Source of the DNA: CAVVIH01 sp963748295
Lineage (GTDB): Bacteria; Acidobacteriota; Vicinamibacteria; Vicinamibacterales; 2-12-FULL-66-21
Length of the DNA: 64,000 bases
Reading direction: 5' to 3'
Assembly (NCBI GenBank): GCA_963748295.1
Contig: CAVVIH010000006.1
Coordinates: 992,001 to 1,056,000 of the forward strand
Shown here: in pieces, positions 16,069 to 25,407 of the stretch
Numbering within the stretch: position 1 is the first letter of the stretch
Layout: each line of letters opens with the position of its first letter
The notes under the pieces: generated by a model
Told to the model about the DNA's origin: nothing
The model's input: the letters and a program-made list of their open reading frames with translations, nothing else
Database searches by the model: none
Translations under genes and position numbers: made by a program

Positions 16069-16830
16069 TCAGTCCGAAACCGCGAGCTCGCCGGGGACGA
16101 TGGGGCGAGTGCGCGGCAGGAGGCCGCGACGGGCCATGTTGCCGACGTAGGCGAGGATCATCACGAACACCGCGAGCTTGAGCGCGTCGGCGGTGCGCGC
16201 CTGGGGCAAGACCTTCCAGAGCAGCCACATGATCGGCTGCGCGATGCACACGGCCCACGCCGATCCATAGAAGTAGCGCCGTTCGTGGCCCTCGCCCTGC
16301 GTCGAGGGCTTGACGCGCGGCAGCCGGCCGAGCGCGCCGAGCAGCCAGATGACCCCAACGATCGGAAAGTAGGCTGTTTCGTAGAGCTGTCGCAGCTTCC
16401 ATTCGCCGGTTGCAACGGCATAGGCCAGACCGGTGATGTTCAGCACGGCGAATGCAATCACCTCGCTCCACGCGAGCGCGTAGCAGACGCGCCGATAGAG
16501 CGGGTTCGGCCGGTCCTCGGTGAACCGGATGATGTAGGGCCGCGGTTCGACACCGGGCAGCTTCCCGCGCAGGCCGGCGATGCCCGTCCCGACCAGCACG
16601 GCGCCGAGCCACATCGCCATTCGAAGATCGAAACCGCTCTCGAACAGATCAAAGGTCAGTGGGCCGGGTGCGATGAAGAACACGAAGATCCAGATCGGCC
16701 AGTGCGCCAGCCGGTAACCGGCCTTGTTGCGCTCGCGAATACGCCGATCGTCTGCCAGTTCGATGCGCTCGGCATGGCCGAGCTGACGCTCGTAGGAAGG
16801 GGGAAGCAGCGGCCAGGACAAGCTTCGCAC
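16069..16830 (-). CDS. Integral membrane protein of unknown function
   Basis: I do not recognise the family. The product is 253 residues with about five or six hydrophobic segments (WPIWIFVFFIAPGPLTFDLF, MWLGAVLVGTGIAGLRG, ALAWSEVIAFAVLNITGLAY, YFPIVGVIWLLGALG, AWAVCIAQPIMWLLWKVL, ALKLAVFVMILAYVGNMARR). The loop RPYIIRFTEDRPNPLYRRVC looks conserved in style. It sits between the permease (32 bases away, same strand) and a divergent amidohydrolase gene, whose start is 67 bases from its own. Confidence 0.75.
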   Translation of the reverse strand: MRSLSWPLLPPSYERQLGHAERIELADDRRIRERNKAGYRLAHWPIWIFVFFIAPGPLTFDLFESGFDLRMAMWLGAVLVGTGIAGLRGKLPGVEPRPYIIRFTEDRPNPLYRRVCYALAWSEVIAFAVLNITGLAYAVATGEWKLRQLYETAYFPIVGVIWLLGALGRLPRVKPSTQGEGHERRYFYGSAWAVCIAQPIMWLLWKVLPQARTADALKLAVFVMILAYVGNMARRGLLPRTRPIVPGELAVSD

Positions 16831-16897
16831 TTTAGCATGGAACAGCGGCCTGTCCCATCAGGGTTGCGGCGCGTCCCAGGGCAGGTAGCATCCACCG

Positions 16898-18364
16898 ATG
16901 CGCCTTTTCAGCGTCTGCACACTGATCGCCCTCATCTGTCCAGGCATCGTCTCGTCACAGCGCGAGGCGAAGGCGGACCTCGTCATCACGAACATCTCCA
17001 CGGTCGACACGCAAGGCGGCGCGACCGAAACGCGCACCGTCGTCATACGCGGCGGCACCATCGACGCCGTGCTCGCGCCCGGTGTGGCAGCGCCGGACGC
17101 GGTGACAACCCTCGATGGGCGCGGGAAGTTCCTCATTCCCGGCCTGTGGGACATGCACGTGCACCTCGCGACCAGCCCCGAGCCGCAGTTCGCCGAGCGC
17201 ATCATGCTGCCGTTGTTCCTGGCGCACGGCGTTGTCGGCGTCCGCGACATGGGCGGACCGCTCGAGCGGGTGCTCGCGCTGCGCGACCGCGTCAGCAAAG
17301 GGACGCTCGATGGGCCGCGGATCATCACACCCGGTCCGTTCCTGGATGGCGCCGGCGATCCCGATTCGATGTTCATGCGCGCGACGACGGCGGAAGACGC
17401 ACGCAATGCCGTGCGCGAGCTGTCGAAAGCCGGCGTCGACTTCGTGAAGGTGCAGGCAAACCTCACGCGCGAGCCCTACGACGCGGCAATTCAGGAGGCG
17501 CGCGCACGGAATCTTTCGGTCGCCGGTCACGTTCCAGTCTTCCTGCCGGTGTCGCACATCGTCGCTTCGGGGCAGCGCACGATCGAGCACATCTCGCCCG
17601 CGCTCGTCGGCGACGCGGGGCTGCTCTTCGCCTGCTCGCGCCGCGAGGACGAACTGCGCGAAGAGCTGATGGCGATCGAGCGCGAACGCGCGAAAACGCC
17701 CGCGGATCAGATTCGCGCGCGCGAGTCACGCCTGCGCGCCGAGCTGGTCGGCAGCGTCGATCCGGAGAAGGCTGCGGCGCTGGGACGTTCGCTGAAAGAG
17801 CATCGAACCTGGATGGTCCCGACGCTGATCTGGTCGAACAGCTTCCGGCCGCTTCAGCAGGCGGATACGGGCGCCGATCTGCCGCTCGACTTCATCCCGG
17901 CAACCATGCGCAAGCGCCTCGTCGACAACCGGGCGCGCTATCTGAAATCGGCGGCGCCCGAGGCGCTGACGGCCGCGGCTGACACAGCGAGGGCCGCTTC
18001 CAAGTCAGTCGGCGTCCTGCGCGCTGCCGGCGCGCCAATACTGGCTGGCACAGATACTTACGATGGTTTCGTCGTTCCGGGCTTCAGTCTTCACCAGGAG
18101 CTCCAGCTGCTTGCCGCCGCGGGCCTGCCGCCGCTCGAGGTGCTCCAGGCGGCCACGCGCAACGGGGCGGTGCTCAGGAACGCAATCGACAGGGAGGGAA
18201 CGGTCGCGCGCGGGAAACGAGCCGATCTCGTCATCCTGGACGCCGATCCGCTGCTCGACGCGCGCAATCTCTCCCGGATTCATGCGGTCGTCCTGAACGG
18301 CCGGCCACTGGACCGGACGGCCCTCGACGGGCTGCTCGAGTCGGTCCGCACGGCGGCCCGCTGA
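16898..18364 (+). CDS. Exported amidohydrolase family protein
   Basis: The product is 488 residues with a short signal peptide (MRLFSVCTLIALICPGIVSS). It has the imidazolonepropionase/prolidase-like amidohydrolase fold: an N-terminal composite beta-sandwich part (DLVITNISTVDTQGG), the metal-binding HxH at His87 and His89 in IPGLWDMHVHL, a possible bridging Lys in FVKVQANL, His in SVAGHVPV and TIEHISPAL, and the catalytic Asp in ILAGTDTYDG. The end GKRADLVILDADPLLDARNL is typical. Substrates of this group include dipeptides and cyclic amides; I cannot choose. A second, related amidohydrolase is at 62269. The start has no strong ribosome site but fits the signal peptide. Confidence 0.9.
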   Translation: MRLFSVCTLIALICPGIVSSQREAKADLVITNISTVDTQGGATETRTVVIRGGTIDAVLAPGVAAPDAVTTLDGRGKFLIPGLWDMHVHLATSPEPQFAERIMLPLFLAHGVVGVRDMGGPLERVLALRDRVSKGTLDGPRIITPGPFLDGAGDPDSMFMRATTAEDARNAVRELSKAGVDFVKVQANLTREPYDAAIQEARARNLSVAGHVPVFLPVSHIVASGQRTIEHISPALVGDAGLLFACSRREDELREELMAIERERAKTPADQIRARESRLRAELVGSVDPEKAAALGRSLKEHRTWMVPTLIWSNSFRPLQQADTGADLPLDFIPATMRKRLVDNRARYLKSAAPEALTAAADTARAASKSVGVLRAAGAPILAGTDTYDGFVVPGFSLHQELQLLAAAGLPPLEVLQAATRNGAVLRNAIDREGTVARGKRADLVILDADPLLDARNLSRIHAVVLNGRPLDRTALDGLLESVRTAAR

Positions 18365-18407
18365 GGAACCTTTATTCCTGCGATTCGTCCTGTCTTGCAG
18401 CACAACC

Positions 18408-20913
18408 ATGATGCAGGACCTGCGTTTCGCCATCCGCCTCCTTCTCAAGAGCCCCGCGTTCACCGCGGTCGCCGTCCTCGTCCTTGCCCTCGGCATCGGC
18501 GCGAACTCGGCCATGTTCAGCGTCGTGAACGCGATCATGTTCCGGCCGATTCCCACGGATGCCGCCGCCATCGTCGGCATTTACGCGAAGGATCGGACCC
18601 GGCCGGACTCGTTCCGCGCGTTCTCGTGGCAGTCGTACGAGCAGATCCGATCGGCGAGCGAGCCGTTTCAGTCGGTGATGGCGCACACGATGACGATGCT
18701 CGGAGTAACCGAAGGCGATGTGACGCGCCGCGGCTTCTCGAGCCTGGTATCGGCGAACTACTTCTCGACGCTCGAGGTGCCGCTCGCGGCCGGACGCGCG
18801 TTCACCGAAGAGGAGGAGCGGCCGGGCACCGACCTGCGCGTCGTCATCGTCGGTCATCAGTTCGCGCGCAAGGCGGCCGTCAGCCCTTCAGCCGTCATCG
18901 GCCGCACGGTTCGGCTGAACGCACGCGACTACACCGTCATCGGCGTCACGCCCGAAGGGTTTGGTGGAACGATGGCGCTCGTCGCGCCGGAGTTCTGGCT
19001 CCCGCTTGGCGTCTACGAGAAGGTCGCGAACGATATGTTCCGCGAGGACGGCAGCGGGCAGTTGAACGATCCGCGGACACGTCCGCTGATTCTGGTCGGG
19101 CGCCTGAAGCCAGGGCTCAGCCAGGATGCCGCACAGCCGACACTTGCCGCGCTGTCCGCGCAGCTCGCGGCAGCGGATCCGGTTGACAACAAGGACCACG
19201 ATCTCGCGATCGCGCGCCTGCCGCGCCTGGCCATCAGCACCTCACCGCAAACTGATACGCAGACGGCCACGCTTTCCGCGCTCCTCATGTGCATGGCCGG
19301 CCTGGTCCTGCTGATGTCGTGTTTGAACCTCGCGAACATGCTGCTGGCGAGGGGCACGGCACGGCGCAAAGAGATCGCGCTGCGGCTCGCGCTCGGCAGC
19401 GGGCGTCGCCGCGTCGTCCGCCAGCTCCTGACCGAAAGCCTGCTGCTGGCCATCGTCGGCGCCGCCGCCGGGCTCCTGCTTGGCGTCTGGAGCACCGGAC
19501 TGCTCTTCGCGACGCTCTCGAAGATCATGCCGCTCACGGTGACGTTCGAACCGTCGCCCGACATTCGCGTGCTCGCGGCGACGGCAGGGTTCGCCATGCT
19601 CGCCACCGTCATCGCGGGGCTCGGACCGGCGTGGCGCGTGACGAAACCTGACGTCCTGCCGGATCTGAAAGAGCAGCCCGCGGAGCGGGGAACGGGACGG
19701 CGCTTCACGCTCAGAAACGCGCTGGTGGTCGGTCAGATTGCCGTGTCGCTCGCTCTTCTCACCGCCGCCGGCCTCTTCATGCGCGGCGCGTTCAAAGCGT
19801 CGACGGCGGATCCAGGATTCCCACTCGACACCGGCGTCGTCGCGACACTCGATCCCGCGATGGCCGGGCACGGCGAGGCGCGCGGCCGGGCGGCGATCAA
19901 GAACATCCTCTTCCGCGTGCGCAGCATCCCGGGCGTGCACTCTGCCAGCGTGGCGTCGCTGCTGCCGTTCGGCGAATTCCGCGAGGGAAATCTCGTGCAG
20001 AAGAGTCGGCACGCCTCCGGCGCCGGAAGGCCAGCGCGACACAGGCGTCGAGGCAACCTTTACGATCGTCGGCGCGGACTATTTCGAGACGCTGCGGCTG
20101 CCGTTGCTGCGCGGGCGCGGCTTCACGGCCGCGGAAGAAGAGAACGCAGGCGGCGCAGCTGTCGCCGTCATCGACGAACCGCTCGCGCGTCAGCTTCTCG
20201 GCGGCGAAGATCCCATCGGGCAGATCATTCAGTTCCCACGCCGGAACAACCAGAAGCAGGAGACGTTCACAATCGTCGGGGTCGTCGCCGGCGTGCGTCA
20301 GGATTTGTTCGAGGACGCGCCGAGCCCTCACATCTACGTCCCGTTCGGCCAGAACTACCGCGGCAGCATCAATCTTCAGGTCCGCGCGGCAACCGCCGGG
20401 GGCGCCGAATCACTGCTGCAGACGCTTCGGCGGGAGATTCCGGCCGCCGATGCGACCGTTCCGCTCGGGACGGTCAAGACGCTCGAACAACATCGCGACG
20501 GCAGCATCCAGCTCTGGGCGGTCAATGCCGGTGCCCGGCTGTTCATGGTGTTCGGCGGCGTCGCGCTGCTGCTCGCGGTCGTCGGCATCTACGGCGTCCG
20601 CTCCTATCTCGTCTCGCAGCGGACGCGGGAGATCGGCATCCGCATGGCGCTCGGCGCCACGTCGTCCAACGTGTTGTGGCTCGTCGTGAGCGAAAGCCTC
20701 GCGCTGACGATGACCGGCATCGCGCTCGGAATGCTGCTCGCATGGGGCGTGGGCGTGGCGGTCAGCGGACTGCTGTATCAGGTGGCGGCGATCGATCCGC
20801 TCGTGTTCGCGTCAGCGCCGGCGGTGCTCGCGTTCTCGGCGCTCGCAGCTTCGTTGCTGCCCGCCCACCGCGCCACGCGCGTGACGCCGGTGAGCGCGCT
20901 GCGATCGGAGTAA
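18408..20913 (+). CDS. ADOP-type ABC transporter permease with one frameshift
   Basis: The product would be about 834 residues. The N-terminal part (MMQDLRFAIRLLLKSPAFTA, then MacB-type and FtsX domains, LMSCLNLANMLLARGTARRK) is in one frame up to EFREGNLVQK. The rest (VGTPPAPEGQRDTGVEATFT, VGADYFETLRLPLLRGRGF, the C-terminal FtsX unit RTREIGIRMALGATSSNVLW, and the end PVSALRSE) is in the +1 frame. Dropping the A at 20004 joins them. Both halves are family-typical, so the break is probably a sequence error or a very recent mutation. It begins 43 bases after the amidohydrolase gene on the same strand. Confidence 0.9.
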
Positions 20914-21290
20914 GACGCGGATTCTCGGGATTTAAACGAGACGCGGATTCACGCGGATTCTCTGGGCATGCACGAGACGCGGATTCACGCGGATTCTTTC
21001 GTCGTGCCCGAGACGCGGATTCCGCGGGTTTTGGGTAGTGGATTAGAGCGCGGATTGACTTCAATCGATCACGGAACGCGAGATTGGCGCCGATCTGCCG
21101 CAGAATATCTATGAGATCCGTGAGATTTGCGGCTTCGAAGTATCCAGAGGTCCGCGGCGGCCCGCGTGCGCGAAGTATCGAGAAATCCGCGTCGATCCGC
21201 GTTCCGTGAAAACCGTGAACTCCGCGTTGACCCGCGTCTCCGTGAATATCGAAAGATCCGCGTCGATCCGCGTCCCGTAAGAATCAGCGT
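20914..21290. repeat. GCGGAT direct-repeat tract, copy 3, mixed orientations
   Basis: The first part has GAGACGCGGATTCACGCGGA units. The second part has the reverse form (GATCCGCGTTCCGTGAAAAC and GATCCGCGTCCCG). The two halves could pair with each other. It fills the gap between the permease and the outer membrane protein gene, and I see no gene in it. Confidence 0.85.
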
Positions 21291-21332
21291 CTTTGCCTAA
21301 CTCGAACCGGCTGGAGTATTGTTCAAGTCTCT

Positions 21333-22560
21333 ATGCTCCGGCGTCCGCGTCTTGCGTCAGCCCTGGTCATCGGCGTCCTGCTTCTTCCCGTGCTGAGCTC
21401 TGCGCAGGAATCGCGCGAGGCGGTCCTCGAGAAACAGCGGGCGGACAAGGCCAACTCTCTCAAGCCCTACGAACCCGGCAAGCTCGAAAAGTGGATGCTG
21501 TGGTACGAAGACAAGGGGTTGCCCGAGCGACTTGCGCCGCATGACGGGTTCTACGTCGGCTACGGCTACAACCACAAGGTCGTCGGCTCCGGTTTCGGCG
21601 TCGGGCTCGGCTACCGGCACGATCTCTTCAATCGCCTGGCGCGAATCGACGTCGGCGGCGGGATCTCATTCCGCAACTATCAGATGCTCACGGCAGACTT
21701 CTCGCTGCCCTATCTCGCCGGCGAACGGTTCGAGGTAGGCGGGAACGTCGTCTATCAGCACCACCCGCAGGAGGACTACTTCGGGCTCGGTATGGACACG
21801 CTGAGCGACAACCGCGTCAGCTTCACTGCCGACTACACCGACTATCAGGCGCGCGCGATCGCGCGGCCGAAACCATGGTTCGAAGCCGCCGCGCGGATCG
21901 GCCGGGTGAACGGCGACGTCGGGCCCGGGCACGACAAGCGCTATCCGTCCATCGAGGAGATCTTCACGGATCCAACCGCGCCTGGACTCGACGTGCAGCC
22001 GGATTACAGCTATCTGGAGTTCTCCGGCGCCGTCGATTACCGCGACTATCCAGGGAACGCACGCGCCGGCGGCTACTACACGGCGCGCTGGCGCAAGTAC
22101 AACGACCTCGATCTCGATCGATACAGTTTCGGCGCAACTCGATCTGCTCGCGCAGCAGTTCTTCCCGATCTGGGACAAGAAGCGGGTTTTTGCGGCGCAG
22201 GTGCGGCTGGTCGCGACCGATCCGGACAGCGGCCAGCAGGTCCCGTTCTATTTCATGCCGACTGTCGGCGGCGGCAACTCGCTGCGGAGCTACGGCGACT
22301 ACCGCTTCCGCGATCAGAACGTCCTGTATTTCAACGTCGAGTATCGGTGGGAGGCGTTCTCGGGCCTCGACATGGCGCTCTTCTACGATCGCGGCGTCGT
22401 CGCGCCGACGCTCGACGATCTCGATCTGGGCGACGCCGAAGACGGATACGGAATCGGCTTCAGGTTCAACACCTACAAGTCGGTGTGGCTGCGCCTCGAT
22501 ATCGGCTTCGGCGGCAACGAAGGCGTCAAGTACTACTTCAAGTTCAGCAGGGCATTCTGA
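21333..22560 (+). CDS. BamA/TamA-like outer membrane beta-barrel protein with one frameshift
   Basis: The product would be about 409 residues. It has a signal peptide (MLRRPRLASALVIGVLLLPV, cleavage after SSAQ) and then barrel strands such as GFYVGYGYNHKVVGSGFGVG and RIDVGGGISFRNYQML. The first part stays in frame to DLDLDRYSF; from QLDLLAQQFFPIWDKKRVFA the sequence continues in the +1 frame through FMPTVGGGNSLRSYGDYRFR to the terminal KYYFKFSRAF. The GGGNSLRGY-like motif and terminal Phe are typical of the Omp85/surface-antigen barrel; no POTRA domain is visible. The break lies near 22128-22136. The stop overlaps the start of the next gene as TGATG, so the two are probably coupled. Confidence 0.85.
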
Positions 22561-24197
22561 TGCGCGCCAGATTCGTCGTCGCCGCGGGCACCATCTTCCT
22601 GTCGATTCTCACGGCAGCCGCCGCCAACGGTCCGAAGTTCTACCCTGACGATCCGTTGTGGAAGGATCCGGAAACCCAGAACGCCAGCGGGCTGAAGGAA
22701 ATCCCGATCAGCGAGCAGTACGACTTCGTCGAGAACTCGTTCTTCGGCGCCGGTGACGAGACGGACATCCGTGCCGTCAACGTGAACACGGTGGACGAGG
22801 TCCCCGACTCGAGCTGGTTCACCAATCGCGTCGGCCGCACGTCGTGGCCGGTCGATCAGGTCGTCAAGGGTCCGGACACCAGCAGCGGCCCGACCGGGAC
22901 GTGGACGATCGTCGGCGGCAAGAGCGAGGGCATCCAGCCGGGCCTGACGATGAAGGACTCGACGGGTGCGCTCTACTTCGTCAAGTTCGATCCGCCGTCA
23001 AACCCGGAAATGGCCAGCGGCGCCGAGGTGATCTCGACGAAGCTTTTCTACGCGTTCGGCTACCACGTCCCGGAGAACTACATCGCGACCGTGCGCCGCG
23101 AGGACATGGTGATTGCCGAAGGCACCAAGTTCAACGACGACGTCGGGCGCGAGCGGACGATGAAGCCGCGCGATCTCGACGCGCTGCTCAAGAAGGTCGC
23201 GCGCCAGCCGGACGGCACGTATCGCGCGCTCGCGAGCAAGGCCGTTCCCGGCACGCCGCTCGGCAAGTTCCGCTATCACGGCACCCGTCCTGACGATCCG
23301 AACGACATCTTCCCGCACGAGCATCGCCGCGAGCTGCGGGGACTGCGGGTGTTCGCCGCGTGGCTGAACCATGACGACTCGCGCAGCATCAACACGTTCG
23401 ACAGCCTCGTCACCGAAGGCAGCCGGCAGATCATCCGCCACCACCTGCTGGATTTCGGCTCGACGCTCGGCAGCGGCAGCGTCCAGGCGCAGTCCACGCG
23501 CGCGGGCAACGAGTTTCTCTGGGACCGGCGCCCGACGCTCATCACGATGCTGACGCTCGGCTTCTACGTGCGGCCGTGGATCAAGGTGGACTATCCGGAG
23601 ATCCCGTCGGTGGGCCGGCTCGAAGCCGATTACTTCCAGCCCGACGAGTGGAAGCCCGAATATCCCAACCCGGCGTTCGCCAACGCCCGTCCGGAGGATC
23701 GGTTCTGGGCCGCACGCATCGCCGCCGCCATCTCACCCGAAGCAGTCGGCGCGCTGGTCAAGTCGATTCGCTATACCGATCCGCGCGCAACGTCGCACCT
23801 GACGGAGGTCATCAACGCGCGCCGCGCGAAGATCCTGAACGCCTACTTGAACGGCACGAACCCGGTGGTCAACCCGTCGCTCAGCGGCAGCGGGGTGTTG
23901 ACGTTCGCCAACGCGGCCGAGGACGCCGGCGTGGCGTCGCGCGCCGAGAAATACACGATCGAGTGGTCGCGGTTCGACAACAGTGCCGGGACGCACACCG
24001 CGGTGGGATCGGAGCAGACGGTCACCGAGCGGACGGCGCAGGCGCCTGCCGCGCTGCTCGCCAACCCGCCTGACTTCATCGCCGCGCGGGTCCGCGCGTT
24101 CCATCCGCAGCAGCCGGCGTGGTCGCAGCCGCTGATGCTCTACTTCCGCCGCGCCGGCGAAGGCTGGACGCTGGTCGGACTCGAGCGCAATCCCTGA
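22560..24197 (+). CDS. Secreted protein with HipA/Fam20-like kinase motifs
   Basis: The product is 545 residues with a signal peptide (MRARFVVAAGTIFLSILTAA). I know no family name for it. What I see is a pattern of protein-kinase-like residues in the right order: Lys142 in LYFVKFDPP, Glu156 in ASGAEVISTKLFYAFGYHVP, Asp273 and Asn278 in NHDDSRSINTF, and a DFG motif at 298-300 in RHHLLDFGSTLG. The segment AEVISTKLFYAFGYHVPENY looks very much like the matching region of HipA and PI-kinase-like proteins. If active, it would act outside the cytoplasm, as Fam20 and CotH kinases do. It overlaps the outer membrane protein gene by one base and is followed after 7 bases by a GT87 gene. The kinase assignment is inference. 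Confidence 0.75.
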   Translation: MRARFVVAAGTIFLSILTAAAANGPKFYPDDPLWKDPETQNASGLKEIPISEQYDFVENSFFGAGDETDIRAVNVNTVDEVPDSSWFTNRVGRTSWPVDQVVKGPDTSSGPTGTWTIVGGKSEGIQPGLTMKDSTGALYFVKFDPPSNPEMASGAEVISTKLFYAFGYHVPENYIATVRREDMVIAEGTKFNDDVGRERTMKPRDLDALLKKVARQPDGTYRALASKAVPGTPLGKFRYHGTRPDDPNDIFPHEHRRELRGLRVFAAWLNHDDSRSINTFDSLVTEGSRQIIRHHLLDFGSTLGSGSVQAQSTRAGNEFLWDRRPTLITMLTLGFYVRPWIKVDYPEIPSVGRLEADYFQPDEWKPEYPNPAFANARPEDRFWAARIAAAISPEAVGALVKSIRYTDPRATSHLTEVINARRAKILNAYLNGTNPVVNPSLSGSGVLTFANAAEDAGVASRAEKYTIEWSRFDNSAGTHTAVGSEQTVTERTAQAPAALLANPPDFIAARVRAFHPQQPAWSQPLMLYFRRAGEGWTLVGLERNP

Positions 24198-24204
24198 TCC
24201 GCGC

Positions 24205-25341
24205 ATGCGGCTCGTTCGCGTCAGAGCGATCCTCGCCGCCCTCGCGTTCATCGTTCTCTCGACCGCCGTCCTGTCCGGCCGGATCGCCCGGCAGATGCCG
24301 GACCTCGAGGTCTACTGGCGCGCGGGCGCTCGCGCCGCTGCCGGTGAACCGCTCTATCGAACCGACGACCAGCACTATCAGTTCAAGTACCTGCCCGCGT
24401 TCGCGGTGCTGGCAATGCCGCTCGGCGCCGTCGCGCTGGACACGGCGAAGACGGCCTGGTTCGCGGCATCGGTCGCGCTCCTGATCGGATTCATCACGCT
24501 CAGCCTCCAGCTGCCCGTCTGGCGATACGGCCCGGCGTGGCTTGTCGTCGCCTTCGTCATCGTCACGATGGGCAAGTTCTTCGGCCACGAGCTGATCCTC
24601 GGGCAGGTCAATCTGCTCTTCGGTGTTGTCGCGGTCGGCAGCTTCCTTGCGCTCAGAGCGGACCGGGACATCGCGGCAGGCGCGCTGATCGCGCTGGCGA
24701 TCGTCGTCAAGCCCTACGCCGTCATCTTCCTGCCCTGGCTTGCGGTGCAGCGGCGGCTGCGAGCGACCCTGGCCGCGGCCGGCGGGCTCGTCGTCGCGCT
24801 CGCCCTGCCGTTGACCAGATACGATTTCGATCGCACCCTCGGGCTTCACAGCGAGTGGTGGCAGACGGTCACCGGTTCGACCGCACCCAACCTGCTGAAC
24901 CAGGACAACGTCTCGATCGCGGCGATGTTCGCGAAATGGCTGGGGCCTGGCAGCCTCGCGTCGTGGCTGACCGTCGCGCTCGGAGCGCTCCTGCTGCTCC
25001 TTGCGGCTTACGTGTTCACACACCGCCGCGAAGTGCTGTCTCCTGAAGGACTGGAGGGATCGCTGCTGCTGACGCTGATCCCGCTGCTCTCGCCGCAAGG
25101 CTGGGACTACGTCTTCCTGATTGCTACGCCGGCGGTCGTCTATGTGGTCAACTATCGCGCGTTCTTGCCCGCAGGACTCCGCGTTTTGACGTTTGCGTCG
25201 CTCGCCACCATCGGCCTCAGCCTGTTCGACGTGCTCGGCCGCGCCACCTACGCGCGCTTCATGGCGCTGTCGATCGTGACGATCTGCTTTTTTGTGGTGA
25301 TTGCGGCCCTCGTCGCGCTACGAGTTAGACGCGTCGCGTAG
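24205..25341 (+). CDS. GT87-type (DUF2029) integral membrane glycosyltransferase
   Basis: The product is 378 residues with about ten hydrophobic segments. The first loop has PDLEVYWRAGARAAAGEPLY, with the acidic residue and YWRAG typical of GT87/GT-C polyprenyl-phosphate-dependent mannosyltransferases. FKYLPAFAVLAMPLGAV, GQVNLLFGVVAVGSFLAL and ALAIVVKPYAVIFLPWLAV are also family-like, and LLSPQGWDYVFLIATPAV matches the conserved C-terminal region. Family members move a sugar from a lipid carrier to a periplasmic acceptor; the acceptor here is unknown. It lies 7 bases after the kinase-like gene. Confidence 0.85.
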   Translation: MRLVRVRAILAALAFIVLSTAVLSGRIARQMPDLEVYWRAGARAAAGEPLYRTDDQHYQFKYLPAFAVLAMPLGAVALDTAKTAWFAASVALLIGFITLSLQLPVWRYGPAWLVVAFVIVTMGKFFGHELILGQVNLLFGVVAVGSFLALRADRDIAAGALIALAIVVKPYAVIFLPWLAVQRRLRATLAAAGGLVVALALPLTRYDFDRTLGLHSEWWQTVTGSTAPNLLNQDNVSIAAMFAKWLGPGSLASWLTVALGALLLLLAAYVFTHRREVLSPEGLEGSLLLTLIPLLSPQGWDYVFLIATPAVVYVVNYRAFLPAGLRVLTFASLATIGLSLFDVLGRATYARFMALSIVTICFFVVIAALVALRVRRVA

Positions 25342-25390
25342 CACATCGCACGTCGCACGTCGCACGTCGCACGTCGCACGTCGCACGTGG
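25341..25390. repeat. CACGTCG tandem repeat, copy 3 (most regular)
   Basis: About six contiguous 7-base CACGTCG units fill nearly all of the 66 bases between the GT87 and M1 peptidase genes. It is the cleanest copy of this repeat in the window. Confidence 0.9.
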
Positions 25391-25407
25391 CTTGATATCA
25401 TTCCAGC

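Noticed and set aside
21333..24197. A 954-codon frame joining the outer membrane protein and the kinase-like protein
   Set aside because: The barrel C-terminus is encoded in another frame after an indel near 22130. The second protein has its own ATG and signal peptide at 22560.
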